From: Silene latifolia
Taxonomy: Eukaryota > Streptophyta > Magnoliopsida > Caryophyllales > Caryophyllaceae
Assembly: GCF_048544455.1 (NCBI RefSeq)
Contig: NC_133528.1
Location: 49,590,293 to 49,654,292, forward strand
Direction: 5' to 3'
DNA length: 64,000 nt
The position numbers and the translations under genes are program-made. This document shows positions 10,320 through 22,679 of the stretch, in pieces. Each line of letters opens with the position of its first letter. The first letter of the stretch is position 1. Under the pieces are notes generated by a model. It saw nothing but the letters and a program-made list of their open reading frames with translations. It did not search any database and was not told where the DNA came from.

Positions 10320-11690
10320 ATCAAAAAGGAAAGGGTAGCGCTCTCTCATGGCATCCTCTGCCTCCCATGTAGCTTCCTCAGTCTCGTGGTTAGACCAAAG
10401 GATCTTAAGCAAAACTGTCTCACCACTCCTAGTCTTCCTAACCTTCCGGTCAAGAATCTACTTAGGTACCTCAAGATATGATAAGGACTCATCTAGCTCT
10501 AAGCTCTCTGCCTCTAACATATGTGACGGGTCACTCACATACTTCCGCAGCTGCGATACATGAAACACATTATGCACTCTCTCTAACGCAGCTGGTAAAG
10601 CCAGACGATATGCAACCTCCCCAACTCGCTCCAAGATCTCATAAGGCCCAACGAACTTCTGACTCATCTTGCCTTTCTTCCCAAACCTCATAACCCCACG
10701 CATAGGAGACACTTTCAGAAGAACCTTATCCCTAACCTGAAACTCTATATCCCGGCGATGTAGATCTGCATAACTCTTTTGCCTATCCTGAGCTGCTCTC
10801 ATCCGTTCCCTGATCATCTTAATCTGTTTAACCATCTCATGTACCATCTCTGGTCCTAGAACCACTACCTCAGCACTATCGTCCCAACAAATTGTACTCC
10901 TGCATCTCCTCCCATATAAAGCCTCAAATGGTGCCATGACAATACTAGTGTGGTAGCTGTTGTTGTAAGAAAACTCTATCAAATCCGACCTCTGTTCCCA
11001 GCTACCACCAAAGTCCATCACACAAGCTCGTAACATATCCTCAAGAGTTTTGTTTATTCTCTCAGTCTGACCATCTGTCGCAGGATGAAAAGTTGTACTC
11101 ATCTTCAAAGTTGTTCCCAAAGATTCCTGCAACTCTTTCCAAAACCTTGAGATAAATCTCGCATCTCTGTCAGACACTATGTCCTTAGGGACTCCATGTA
11201 ACTTAAGCACATTCTTCCGATAATCCATAGCTAATTGTGCTTTAGTCCATGTATCTTTCATTGGTACAAAGTGAGCTGACTTGGTCAGTCGATCCACTAT
11301 TACCCATATCATGTTGTTACCATGTTGACTCTTTGGCAAACCCACGATGAAATCCATAGAAATGGATTCCCACTTCCACTCAGGTACCTCTAAAGACTGA
11401 ATCTTACCTTGTGGTCGTCGCTGTTCCTCTTTAACTCTCTGGCATGTCAAACAACGGGCCACAAACTCAGCTGTTTCTTTCTTCATCCCAGGCCACCAAA
11501 ACGTGTTCTTCAAATCCTTGTATAGCTTGTCACCACCTGGATGTACTGAATACGGTGTACAATGTGCCTCTGTCATGATTGTCTTTTTCAGCTCCTCATC
11601 ATTAGGGACACACCAACTACCGTCGAACCTCAAACTACCATCTGTATGAATAGAGAATCGAGACACTGTCCCTTTCTCTACTCCAGCTTT
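10320..11690 (-). pseudogene. Integrase with chromodomain-like tail (Tekay, broken)
   Basis: The main open stretch is 11666-10458 (402 codons). It holds the zinc-binding region (HPGGDKLYKDLKNTFWWPG...CLTCQRVK) and the catalytic triad in MDFIVGLP (Asp), SDRDARF (Asp) and TDGQTERINKTLE (Glu). The C-terminal module ends YVSDPSHMLEAESLELDESLSYLEVPK. A TAG stop at 10455-10457 cuts off the chromodomain-like tail, which continues in frame to about 10320. A second stop near 11690 (Trp to TAG) and a frameshift near 11745 separate it from RNase H. The enzyme would insert element DNA into chromatin; the breaks suggest it cannot act. Confidence 0.92.
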
Positions 11691-11736
11691 CTACTCAACC
11701 ATCTTAGGATCCATAGCCTGTTTACCTCGAATATCA

Positions 11737-13374
11737 TCATAAAGATCGATCGCATGTCAAATCTCCCCAAACATCCCCTCTCTGCATCATATGTATCCCA
11801 AAATTCCCCACCTCATCTCTCAACCTCATCAAAGATAGAGCTGTACACAAGGAATGTACACTCTTCCTACTCAAAGCATCTGCAACAACATTGGCTTTCC
11901 CTTCATGGTAGATAATATCCATGTCATAATCGCCAATCAGCACCATCCACCTCCTCTGTCTCATGTTCAACTCCTTTTGAGTGAAGATGTACTTGAGACT
12001 CTTGTGATCCGAAAATACCTTAAAGGTCGCCCCATAAAGGTAATGTCTCCATATCTTGAGAGCAAACACCACCGCACCCAACTCTAGATCATGTGTAGGG
12101 TAGTTCTCCTCATACGGCTTCAGTTGCCTAGAAGCATAGGCAATCACCTTACCGTTCTGCATCAACACACATCCCAACCCATTCTTTGAGGCATCTGTAT
12201 AAACCTCAAAGTTCTCGATCCCTTCAGGCAATGCTAAGATAGGAGCTGTGATCAAACGCTCCTTTAATGTTTGGAACGCCTTTTCACAACTCTCATCCCA
12301 ACGAAACCTGTTCTCTTTCCTCATCAAAGCTGTCATAGGTCTAGCTATCTTGGAGAAATCTTTCACGAACCGTCTGTAGTATCCAGCTAAACCCAAGAAA
12401 CTCCTAATCTCAGCAACATTCTTTGGTGCTTCCCACTTTGTCACTGCCTCAATCTTCACCAGATCCACAGCTACTCCCTCCTTAGAGATCACATGTCCCA
12501 GAAAAGCAACTTTCTCTAACCAGAACTCACACTTAGATAGCTTAGCATATAACTCATGCTCCCTCAAAGTCTGCAACACAATCCTCAGATGTTCCTCATG
12601 CTCCTCCTTAGTCTTAGAGTAGACTAAGATGTCATCGATAAACACCACCACAAACTTGTCCTAAAACTGTCTGAAGATTCTGTTCATCAAGTCCATAAAC
12701 ACAGCCGGTGCATTAGATAACCCAAACGGTATCACCACGTACTCATAATGACCATACCTCGACGTGAAAGTTGTCTTTGGTATGCCTATCTCTCTAATCT
12801 TCACCTGATGGTATCCCGACCTCAAATCAATCTTAGAAAAGACTGATGCACCACTCAACTGATCAAATAGGTCATCTATCCTTGGCAAAGGATACTTGTT
12901 CTTCACCGTCACTCGGTTCAGCTCCCTGTAATCTATGCACAACCTCAAACTCCCATCTTTCTTCTTCACGAAAAGAACTGGTACTCCCCACGACGATACA
13001 CTAGGTCTAATGTATCCCTTCCCTATCAGATCATCTAACTGTTTCCTGAGCTCCTCCATCTCTTTAGGACCCATCCGGTACGGTGCCTTAGAGATTCGCC
13101 CCGTCCCCGGTTTCAACTCAACGGTGAAATCTATCTCCCTCTTCGGTGGCAACCCTAGAATCTCCTCTGGAAAAATATCTGCAAACTCTCCCACCACTGG
13201 TATCTGATCAACTGTCGGACTCTCTATCCGGTCATCTCTCACATGGCACAAAATCAAAGGGCATCCCTTTCTCAGATAAGACTTCAAGGTGACAGCTGCA
13301 ATCAACTTAACTTTGGGTTTGACTAGAAACCCACGATAAGACACACTAACACCCTTAGGCCATCTCAAAGACAC
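11737..13374 (-). pseudogene. Reverse transcriptase and RNase H (Tekay, broken)
   Basis: The part from 13374 to 12661 covers the protease-RT linker and RT fingers/palm ([40 protein letters not shown]). A TAG at 12661-12663 falls just before the catalytic FIDD box. The part from 12651 to 11737 continues in frame with [10 protein letters not shown], the thumb and RNase H ([10 protein letters not shown] with Asp, [18 protein letters not shown]). It ends in a frameshift. The catalytic acidic residues are kept, so decay is by nonsense and frameshift changes only. Confidence 0.93.
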
Positions 13375-13404
13375 TTTCTTTTAATGACAGTCTATCTTAG
13401 CTTT

Positions 13405-13647
13405 TTACTTTTCCAACCAATCCATCCCGACTATCATCTCAAAACCGTCAAAAGGAAACTCTAGCAAGTCTACAGGTAGATCAACTTGCCCAACTATCAT
13501 AGACACATCTTTAAAAAACCTCCCACATGATACAGACTCACCCGAAGGTATAAAAACTTTCTCGCTTATAGACTCATATACCCTCAAACCCAACCGTTTA
13601 ACATGACTCAAAGATACAAACGACTGAGACGCCCCCGAATTAAACAA
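13405..13647 (-). pseudogene. Retropepsin-like protease (Tekay, active site changed)
   Basis: The sequence FNSGASQSFVSLSHVKRLGL aligns with the usual F-D-S-G-A of chromovirus proteases. Here the catalytic Asp codon is Asn (AAT, plus-strand 13639-13641). The rest of the fold is present (VGQVDLPVDLLEF, MIVGMDWLEK), and a stop follows at 13405. Retropepsins need this Asp, so the protease should be inactive even without the stop. Confidence 0.88.
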
Positions 13648-14889
13648 AACAAAGGTATGAATACCGTTAACAGAAAAGTACCAGTGATAACATTTGCATC
13701 CTCCTCAGCTGCTTTCTTGTCCATCATGAACGACTTTCCATCGGTCTTTGTCCACCTCCCGGACAAGATCTTGGCTGATGTGGTCGGCTTAGCACCCGAC
13801 CCCTGATTGTTGTTGTTGTTCGTAGCTGGTTTCTGATAAGAATTACCGCCATTGCGGTTACCTCCACCCTGATAGCTCTTACTTTCCTGGTTAGACCATG
13901 ACCCAGACGGTCTATTACTCGCATAACTCTGTGCAGGTCCCTGAGAATAGCTCCCCCGAGCCGATCCCTGAAAAGCTCCCGGTGCACTCGTGCACTCATG
14001 TCTCTTGTGGCCTACACCACCACAGCCATAGCAGGTCATCCCCCAACTACCACTACTACTCACACGGCCACGCCCAAAGGAAGCCCCAAAGATCGAATCC
14101 CGATCGACTCGGAAGAAAACCCTCTAGCTTGGGTGTGGTTGCCTTTCTTATGACTAGATTGGCCACCACCCTCACTCTCAGCCTTTCTTTTCTCACTCAC
14201 TCTTTCCTGAGCCATCTCCACCAACCTCTCAGCTCTCCCGACCCTCTCATAAGATTCCTTAACATCGGTAAGGACTCCCGCGGGTAACTTATCCATAATC
14301 TTGGGTGTCAACCCTCTCTCAAACCTCAGCGCCAGGTTCTCCTCACTCAAACCCATATCCTCAGCATACCTAGACTTCTCATTAAACCGCTTGTAGTACT
14401 CAAAGAATCGACATATCGATGTCATCTTAAACCCATCAAACTCCTCCCTCGCCCATCGCTCACATGCTCCGGTACAAACTCTTTCCTCATAGCCCTCCGA
14501 AACTCTTCCCACGGTATAGCAGGTAAGCCCTGGTTCGCATACATCTCCCTAGCACTCACCTTCACCGTATCCCACCACTTGCCAGTTGCTTCCCTCGGGT
14601 AGAACGCAGCTTGTTCTACTCTCATCTCATCAGGACAGTGAACCAGGTCTAGTATGTTCTCCATCTCACGATGCCAGTTGTCAAGAGGGTTTGGTTCCCC
14701 GGTTCCCGTGTACTCTTTTGGGTTAAACCTCGCTATATAGAGACTGATCTTAGAGTGATCAACCTCCTTATCCTTATTCACTTTCTTTAAGGCCTCAGTA
14801 AGAGCATCTTGGTGCTCCAACATCTTAACGATATCATCCATATTCATGGTCTCAGCTCTCGCATAATACGCGTTTCTCTTGGGCGGCAT
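13608..14889 (-). pseudogene. Gag (Tekay, frameshifted)
   Basis: It begins at 14889 with MPPKRNAYYARAETMN. The gag core follows (TGTGEPNPLDNWHREMEN, VEQAAFYPREATGKWWDTV, WEEFRRAMRKEFVPEHV). A frameshift between 14422 and 14512 leads into FFEYYKRFNEKSRYAED...LALRFERGL, and a second near 14060 leads into the zinc knuckle CYGCGGVGHKRHEC (C-x2-C-x4-H-x4-C, about 14030-13989). A serine/asparagine/glycine-rich tail ends at the protease border. It would build the particle coat; the two shifts prevent a full product. Confidence 0.9.
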
Positions 14890-14964
14890 CTTAAAACTAT
14901 ATAAGAAAGGGTAGATATAAACATACGCACTAAAACCTCAAAACACGAAAGCGGACTGCCCAGA

Positions 14965-15240
14965 ACACACTCGATCGAGTGCCTAAACCTACTCGATCGA
15001 GTAAGAGGCTACTCGATCAAGTGCCCCCCATACTCGATCGAGTGCCTCGACATCAGACCCCAAACAGACCTTCTGATCTCTAACATACTCGACCGAGTAG
15101 CCAAGCTACTCGATCGAGTGACCCCCTACTCGATCGAGTGCCCGAGGTACTCGTTCGAGTACCCAAAAACACGATTCTGGTTACAAAATCGTCAAATACC
15201 AACTCGATCGAGTCAGGCCCACTCGATCGAGTCATGCTAA
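14965..15240. repeat. ACTCGATCGAGT palindrome cluster (Tekay leader)
   Basis: About ten copies occur, mostly perfect ACTCGATCGAGT, with variants ACTCGATCAAGT, ACTCGACCGAGT and ACTCGTTCGAGT. They lie between primer site and gag, separate from the LTR cluster of the same element. Confidence 0.88.
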
Positions 15241-15702
15241 CTCGAATATGCTACCCGCATGCTATATCATATCCCAACATATCAAACAACTTTATAAACA
15301 CAACATTATATCATAGTTAAGCATACTATGCCACTCACTCTTCATATGATTAACGAAACAACTATATCATGTTATCAAGCGCCACATAGTAAACATCCAA
15401 CATGCTTCTTATTCCAACACAGTTCTATATGTCTCATCAATCTTTCATTCATATTCTTAACCTTCTACTCCAAACATCCAACAATTACAACATACTTCAT
15501 CACATCCACACACAAGCGAACAAACAACACATACGACTTGACATACACCTCCCATGTGACCGGTTCAAAATTGTAGGGCGAGTTCGTGACTTTAGGATGT
15601 ATCCCAAGCCTTTGCATTAGCTACTACAACCTTTACCCCAGGTTCATTTTAATTGACTCCCTATATTCATTAGGTTAATTGGTTACAGGTTTCAGGATCA
15701 TC

Positions 15703-15714
15703 GCTCTGATACCA
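15703..15714 (-). promoter_or_regulatory. Primer-binding site (initiator tRNA-Met)
   Basis: The minus strand reads TGGTATCAGAGC three bases after the 5' LTR, the standard plant initiator-Met primer match. Confidence 0.92.
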
Positions 15715-15717
15715 TTT

Positions 15718-17070
15718 TGTAACACCCCCATACTCCAAGTGCCTTACCAGGACCACCCAGGTATAAGGATGTTACCATCTCGGTTACCCGAGGCAATGAT
15801 AATCAAACAAACAATAATGAAACAACGTTTAAATAGAAATACTTTAGTGAAAGGTTACAGTCCAAAAACCAAACCAAATTACGTATACATGTTCTCAAAC
15901 CAATCGTCTCACCGATCTAATCGAAATGTTTATGAAAACTACTAAGCTACAGCGGAAGACTTCTATCATCAGACGGTGGCACATCCCAGCTATCCCAGTA
16001 CTCAACTCATACCTGCTCAATATCTGCTCACCATCCACGAATGGATCACCACAGATTTAAAACAATAAACCGGGGTCAGTACTATTCACACAATTTATAT
16101 AACCAACAATACAGTAATCAAGACAGCTCAAGCACCCACACACAATCACCCACTCCAATCAATCTCCGTCACCGACTGTCCACTGGACCAGCCCTGCCAG
16201 TGGGGGACCGCAGCCGTACCCACCAAATCCCCGCTCATCATACCGAGCGATAACCGTGTCCCATTAATATGCACATCCCCTTCCGTGGTGGGTTCCACGA
16301 AGGGCAAAACTAGGGCGTGAAGCCACTCCCGCAAGTGACTCCACTCAGCCGAGAACGCATCTCGAGAACCAGAGACAAACAATCAGCAATCACAATACAA
16401 CATCAACAACCGTCTGAATCAGTCAACAATCACTAACTACAGCATAATCACCACACATTATGTAATTAATACTGAGTAGGGAAACCCTACCTGGAAAGCA
16501 CAACAATCAGACGATCTAACAGCTGATATCAAAATGCTTCCTCTACGAATCCTCCTCCTAATATACAAACATATAATCACTACCAAGCATAAAGTACCAC
16601 AAAACCCTCAATTCCCAACATTAGGGTTTAACCAACTTTAAAGAAATACTATAAAAATGGTATATAGGTCTTACCCTCGACGCAAGGATTACAACGGTAT
16701 AAAGAAAGGTGAAATCCGACCTTCCAAGCTCCAGGATTTGCCAACAATGCGATTAAAGTGAATGACGTAGTTTGATTTCTCTTCTCACAGTGATTAGGTT
16801 TTAAAAAGTGTTTTAAGAACAATGACGGAAGTATTATATACTCTAATCACATTATTAACAAAACCCGAGAAACCATCCCCCGTAAACCGGCTACTCGATC
16901 GAGTAGCTAAGGTACTCGATCGAGTGCCCCCTTTCTCGATCGAGTATCCACGTTACTTGATCGAGTACCCAACAGGTCAGAAACTATTTTAATCCGCAAC
17001 TCGCCCTTACTCGACAGAGTAAGGCCTACTCGATAGAGTACCCAGAGACTCATAAATACGTAGTATTACA
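15718..17070 (-). repeat. 5' LTR of the minus-strand Tekay element
   Basis: It is 1353 bp, TGTAACACCCCCATACTCC to GTAGTATTACA, followed by the TSD ACGCC. The length difference from the other LTR comes mainly from one fewer palindrome unit. Confidence 0.95.
16890..17045. repeat. ACTCGATCGAGT palindrome cluster (5' LTR)
   Basis: It has two perfect palindromes, two with one change (TTCTCGATCGAGT and TTACTTGATCGAGT), then ACTCGACAGAGT and ACTCGATAGAGT. It has one unit fewer than the 3' LTR. Confidence 0.88.
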
Positions 17071-17075
17071 ACGCC

Positions 17076-18401
17076 AAGGTGAGAAACCACATGAAACGGT
17101 CAATGTCATTCAATTGAGGAGTGGTACGAGCTATGATGAGTCATCCATGACTTTGGATGATGAGGTAGTGAGTAAGAAGTCCAAGCTTAGGGAAAATGAC
17201 AAAAAGACGGTTAGTGAAGAGCCTCATATTAAGGTTCGTGTGCTATTTCCTCACCGCTACTTATTGATGCTTAAGAGAAAGAGTAAGCTTGGTACCAAGG
17301 ATGATGAGCCCTCTATGCCTAAAAAAAAGTAGAGATGTGCATGTTGGGAAGGATATCTCTCATATTTATCAGGAGGATTATGCCGTTTCAAAGAAGGTTG
17401 ATGATCATGTTATGGTCGAGAAAGAGAAAAATGTGGAGGATGCTCCTCCAAAGGAAGTTGTTCAAGTGCCGTTTCCCCCACCGTCTAGCAAAGCACAAGG
17501 AAGAGAGTAAATTTGGTAAGTTCTTTGAAGTTGTTAAGAATTTACAACTTACCGTCCCATTTATAGAATTGCTCACCCAAGTCCCTTCCTACTCGAAGTT
17601 TATGAAATAAATCCTTTCAAAGAAGCGTTCCTTCAAAGAGGTTAAGACCATTGCTTTCACCGAAGAGTGAGTGCACTGTTACAAAATAAGTCTCCCCTGA
17701 AACTTAAAGACCCCGGTAGCTATTCTTTTCCTTGCACTATATGCACATATACCATTGATAAGGCCATTTGCGACCTTGGTACTAGTGTAAGCATCATGCC
17801 CTATTCTATTTGTGCGAAACTTAACATGGGCGCTTTAAAATGCACTAATATCACTTTACAAATGGCAGACCATTATTTAAAGCGACCTTTAGGTGTCTTA
17901 GAAGATGTTCCCGTCAGAGTTGGCAAGTTTTTCATACCCATTGACTTCCTCATACTCGATATGGCCGAGGACTCACAAACCCCAATTATATTGGGTAGGC
18001 CATTTTTACACACCGTGAGCGCGTTAATTGATGTGAAAAATGGGAAGTTGACTTTGGATGTGGGTGATGACCGGGTTACCTTTAGTAAGAACAACACCAT
18101 TAAGAGCCCAATGTTACAAGAGTCTTGTTATTTATTTAGCACTATGGACTCTCCTAATGCCTCTACTACACTTCGATCCTTATTGATGGATCCGTTGGAG
18201 GAAGATATTGGTGTTGATTGTTTTGTAGGTGACGATTCTAAGGGCACTAATGCTAAGAGTGCGAAAAGGAAAGGGGAAATTTCTTGGAAGAATTTGAAAT
18301 GGATACGGAACGTGAAAGGAGCTATGAAAGAAAACTCAGAAGGTGGCAAGCTCAAGGACGAAACTGATCAAATAAGCTTCTTACGTCGTGCGGGACGTTA
18401 A
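17076..18401 (+). pseudogene. Athila-like gag end and protease domain
   Basis: This continues the reading frame interrupted at 6155 (QGEKPHETVNVIQLRSGT, typical of the gag-protease linker of Athila). After a linker with at least two frame changes (about 17330 and 17510), an open stretch 17667-18401 encodes the retropepsin-like region. It has CDLGTSVSIMPYSI with the catalytic Asp at 17772-17774, then TPIILGRPFLHT. DLG instead of DTG is usual for Athila. The frame ends near 18401. The following bases (GACGTTAAACCAGCGCTTC) resemble the post-integrase spacer of Athila elements, so RT, RNase H and integrase are missing. Confidence 0.83.
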
Positions 18402-20333
18402 ACCAGCGCTTCTTGGAAGGCAACCCAAGATTTTATTTCCTTTTGTTTTTAATTTTTCGCAATTTAATGTTTTTTCTTAGATTAGGAATAAATTACTAGA
18501 CTTGACGTTGTTTACTTTTGTGATTTGTAGGTGAAAAATGGAGAAAAAGAGTCTCGATGAGGTTTTGCCCGCTTCCCCTACACGAAACCCAGTTCGGGGA
18601 TGTAACTTTCAAAAACGGGATGGAAATGAGAAATAGGAGAAAAAGTAAAAATCGGGTTGGAACTAGTCAACCCCGATCAGGGACGCAACTTTTTCCGGGG
18701 AAAAAAATCGTAGAAAATTGTTAAATCACTTGCAAACATCATTTTCTTCATCAAACTTTCAACTTTTGGCCCTTTTTCTTGAATGAGTGATGATTGGAAG
18801 AGTCTCCCGTATACATACTAGCTTGGGGGGAGGCTAGCTCGTCTAGTAAGTGTTCTTTACTTTTCACTTTAGTTTAATTTCTTGCAACCCATTAAATATG
18901 ACCTCTTGTCCTTCTTATTTATGTGCTTTGAGCCATTTTTTATGGTTTAGTTGGGTGATTTCCATGTCGGCACATTGAGGACAATGTTGTGTTTAGCTTA
19001 GGGGGATTGCATTTGCATTGTAGTGTAGTTTGCATTTAGAAAAATCTGAAAATTTTGAGGAAATTGTGTTGTTTTTGCTTGCTTATAGCCTGCTTTTGTC
19101 ATAAAAATGTGTTTTATGCCCTCTTGCTTATCCTAATGATAGGTTATAGCTAATGATTTATTCTTATTTGATGGATAATTGCTACATGGGGATGTCTTGA
19201 CATAGTAGGTGGGAGATGGAAAATGAACCGAATAGGCTTGATCTTGATTATTGGCAAGCTACAAAATAGTAAGGTAGAACCTCCTTGGACCGGTACATCT
19301 ATACCCGATTTCACTTAGGTGAGAGTAGGTCTCCTTATGGTATGTGTTATATCAATAACGCATAATTATGGTTCTTATTTCATCTCTTATTAAGCATTGC
19401 ATTCATATCTTGTAAGCATGAAGCCATTCACATTGTTTTGTTGCCCATTTCTAGCCCTATACCACATCATTTTCTCACATTTTACTAGCTACATATAAAT
19501 ATGCCTACCTTGTTGAGCTAGTAACCGTTTCATGTGTATTTGGGTGCTCATTTGGGATGTTCTTATTATATATTATCAATGTGAGCTTGGTGAAAAATCA
19601 TGAAAGAAGGAAAAGAAATGAAAAACTGAGAAAGAATGAAAAAATGGAAAAAATGAAAGAAAAGAGAAGCATGAGAAAAGAAAAGAAAAGAAAAGAAAAG
19701 AAAAGAAAGAAGAGGAAATTATGTTTAGTGACTTCAATGTTATTAATCAAAAGAAATTGAGAAGTTCACTTATGTTTTGTATTGTAAAAGAAGTCGATTC
19801 ACTAATATCGGCTCGAGTTTTATCAATTGGTTTGGGTTCGGGATTTGAATTGAGCATCCATGCACACTTTGGTTAGTTGTTAGCTTGACATAGCTCCACT
19901 TACCAATAATCATTTTTTCCCCTTTCTACCCATTTCCAATTACCTTCTTCTTACACATATGGTTTCTTTTTCATGCTTGCATTCGAATGTTTTGACTTGT
20001 AGTTTTGAATTATTTACCATATTTGATTGCGGGCACATTCTTATGAGTCGCGGATAACTGAGTATTTTCAAACAAATTGTCCTTTCACATAGAAATGAGT
20101 TTGAGTGCATCGTGAGAGTCCATTAGTCAAAAGATCGTGCAAGAGCTCAAGGGTTCGTTCAAAGTATTCCATGCTACGCCGTCATCTAAATCTCATCCAT
20201 GTTTTTGCATTATTCCTTATGCCCATGTTGTCTCAGGTTTTGAATCATTATGCTTAGCTTGTTTTAGGATATTGCAATTGACGGGATATGGTTTCTTGCT
20301 TAGGGACAAGCAGGAGTTCAGCTCGGGGGAGTT
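18402..20333 (+). other. 3' spacer of the Athila-like element
   Basis: This is a non-coding spacer with purine tracts (GGGGGGAGGC near 18825, TTAGGGGGATTGC near 19000) and an (AAAAG)n stretch at about 19675-19710. It ends with the polypurine tract GCTCGGGGGAG just before the 3' LTR. No env-like frame was seen. Confidence 0.7.
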
Positions 20334-21838
20334 TGACAAGTCAATTTTATACATTATTTTACCCCCATTTTAACTATATTTTTACATGTCATTTACACTA
20401 ATATTAGTGATTATGTGAGTTAATTCCGTGTTCTAGTTGTATTTGCTTGTTTCATTGTGTTTTGTAGGAAATTAAGCTTTTAGTAGCTTTTCCCGTTAAA
20501 TAGCAAGCATAAGAGTTAACGAGGCTAACAAAGACCAAGCATGACCATGGAAGAGTGTGTTTCCAAGCCCAAGCAAGAAATATGAAGCATGGATTGATAA
20601 ATGCAAAATGATCATACAAAGAGCCCAAAAGAAAAGTCCAAATTTATGTAGAAAATATCAAGCTTAGGATGCTCTTTGGATGCTCTTAAGTTGTATCATT
20701 AAGCATTTACCCGGGTGAATTAAGGGACATTAATCGCATACATTCGATCCCTTAGAGCATTCGATCGGGGTGGCCTGTCCCCGATCGGGCTTTGCTTGCC
20801 CTTGGATTTTTACGTTATGCCCCTATTTCACTATAAATAGGGGCCTTAATCCGTCAATGTAGGATATATTTTCTTACACAATTTTACTCTTCCTTAGCTT
20901 AAGCACACAAATTCTCTCATAGTTTTCATATTAGTTTTGATATTTGTAAGCATTTGGTTCTTGTCAAACAATTTACTTTAAGCATTTGGTTCTTATTTAA
21001 ATACAATATTTCCTTTGTTATTTGAGTTTGTTCTTCCTTTGCAAGTTCTTATTAAAAGTTCTACATTTTGGTAAATCTAATTCTACATTTCGTTATTGTT
21101 TTTGTTATTTCTATTACAAGTTATTTAGTTAATGATTTCATCATTTGCATTATTATTTAGTAATTAGTTTCATATTAATATCAATCAAATTCTTAATTCA
21201 TATTCAACATGTTTACCTCATCATACATTGTTAGTTTAATTTCTAATATGAGTGAGTAGTCCGCTTTTGTCTAACGATTAGGGAAGCCATGCATGATTAA
21301 TAAATGTAAATGTTAAATTAGGTTGCTGTATTATTGTCTATTTGTTTCTATCACATGTTTGTATCATCAAGATTAATCTTTGTTTAGTGGCCATATTCAT
21401 CGATTAAGTTTGTTAATTCGTTCTACAAGTCGAGAGGCACGGAATCGAATTAGACTAAGCATGTGTAGTAGGACGACCTAGTCATAACGAGAGTTCTCTA
21501 GGACCCGGTCAATGGTTGACTATAAGGCGGAGAGGTGGTTATCTTTTGCCTAAGCAATTGACAATGTTATTTATTCCGAGTTTAACATGAACATATATAT
21601 ACAATTGCATGGGTGACCCGACTCCGCTAGACTCTTTTAATAATATTCTTTTAGATCATTTTATTTGCTAAACACCAAACCAAACAAACCAAATCAATCG
21701 TAATCGACCACAATAGAAGTCTTTTCATAGCATTTCATAGCGCAATTCTCGTCTCCTTGTATTCGACCCCTCGTACTACATTAATTTGTGTCTAGGGAAA
21801 TTATATTTGATTAATTAGGTACACGACAAAACATATCA
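20334..21838 (+). repeat. 3' LTR of the Athila-like element
   Basis: It is about 1505 bp, from TGACAAGTCAATTTTATAC to ACATATCA. Its right 550 bp match the 5' LTR pieces at 2230-2682 and 3241-3354. It contains TATAAATAGGGGCC near 20832, a likely promoter. Confidence 0.82.
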
Positions 21839-22650
21839 AAAGGTGAGCTTATTTGATTGGTTTCCCCCACTTTCACTCTCGGTCTTACTCTTTTTTCCGA
21901 ACCTTTCCTTGGCATCCTTAGTCATATTGAGAATCATATCCGCGTTTCCGACTCTAGCATACACCTCCTTCACACTAGACAACTCACCCGGTGGAAGTTT
22001 CTCCAAGATTTTCACGGTCAACCCTCCTTCAAACTTGAGAGCCAAATGAGATTGGCTATGATGAAGGTCTTCCATGTAGGTGGTGAGTTCGTTGAAACGA
22101 ATATAATAGTCTTGCACCGTAATTTCCTGGTCATCACGAACCGATTTAACTCCGCCTTGGAGCATACATCTAACGTGCTCGGGAATGAACTCATTCCTCA
22201 TTTCCATTTTGAAGTCGGCCCATGGAATAACGTCTCACCCATTTCATCGTATTAGTCCCTCATAGAGTCTCTTTCCTTATACCACCAACCCCCGGCTAGT
22301 CCTCCAAGGTAGAAGGCAGCTTGCTCCACCTTGAGCTCGTAGAGGCACCTTACTACCTCGAGCACATTCTCCATCTCCCTCACCCAATCCGTTAAGAGAT
22401 TAGGCTCACCCACCCCTAGGCACTTGGTGGGTCGGTGGCGTGAGATGGTGGTGCTCACGGCCAAAGCATCCATTGCCACATCCCTCTCCCGAGTGACGTT
22501 CCGAAGAGCCTCAGTGAGAGCTTAATTTTGGGCAATGAGCCGATCCACCTCCTCTTCAGATCGTCAGAGTGGTGGTGAAGGAGTCCTTTCGTGAGTTCTA
22601 GGCATAATGTCTCTTCAATAGGTATAACAAACGCTAATATATGTCCCACA
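21839..22650 (-). pseudogene. Gag N-terminal half of element H (broken)
   Basis: On the minus strand the start is near 22601 (MPRTHERT). The sequence then matches Tekay-type gag: GVGEPNLLTDWVREMENVLE, KVEQAAFYLGGLAGGWWYKE, FIPEHVR and YYIRFNEL...LALKFEGGL. Stops and shifts occur near 22560, 22530 and 22250. It is cut at 21838 by the Athila 3' LTR; the rest of gag and pol should lie left of the window. Confidence 0.85.
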
Positions 22651-22679
22651 ATAAGAGACGGTATTGACCACTATACATG

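Larger units (their letters stand above)
14890..15717 (-). other. Leader between 5' LTR and gag (Tekay)
   Basis: This is the untranslated leader of about 830 nt. Its gag-proximal third holds the palindrome cluster. Positions 15241-15702 are AT-rich without a gene or clear structure. Confidence 0.8.
8687..17070 (-). mobile_element. Complete Tekay-type chromovirus (Ty3/gypsy), minus strand
   Basis: The element is 8384 bp long with LTRs at 8687-10060 and 15718-17070 and the 5-bp TSD ACGCC at 8682-8686 and 17071-17075. In element order from the right it has 5' LTR, initiator-Met primer site (15703-15714) and a leader with palindromes. Then come gag, protease, reverse transcriptase-RNase H, integrase with chromodomain-like tail, polypurine tract (10061-10074) and 3' LTR. 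It is structurally complete but broken by stops, frameshifts and a protease active-site change. It was inserted right beside the solo LTR, in the same short gag region. Confidence 0.95.
2227..21838 (+). mobile_element. Athila-like Ty3/gypsy element, host of five insertions
   Basis: The own sequence of this element is the 5' LTR remainder (2227-2682, 3241-3354), PBS (3359), gag (3488-6155) and gag end plus protease (17076-18401). A long 3' spacer (18402-20333) and the 3' LTR (20334-21838) complete it. It has no reverse transcriptase, RNase H or integrase: protease is followed directly by spacer sequence, so it looks non-autonomous or internally deleted. Removing the two TSD-flanked insertions 6156-8681 and 8687-17075 joins gag in one frame. 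It was inserted into the gag region of element H; its left end is off the window. Confidence 0.85.

Noticed and set aside
14965-15240. CRISPR-like regularly spaced palindromic repeats
   Set aside because: The repeats are only 12-14 bp, spacing is irregular (about 8-60 bp), no cas-like genes exist, and the context is a plant retrotransposon leader.
19557-19760. Lys/Arg/Glu-rich open frame
   Set aside because: It comes from an AAAAG/GAAAA-rich stretch in the Athila 3' spacer. It has low complexity and no domain.
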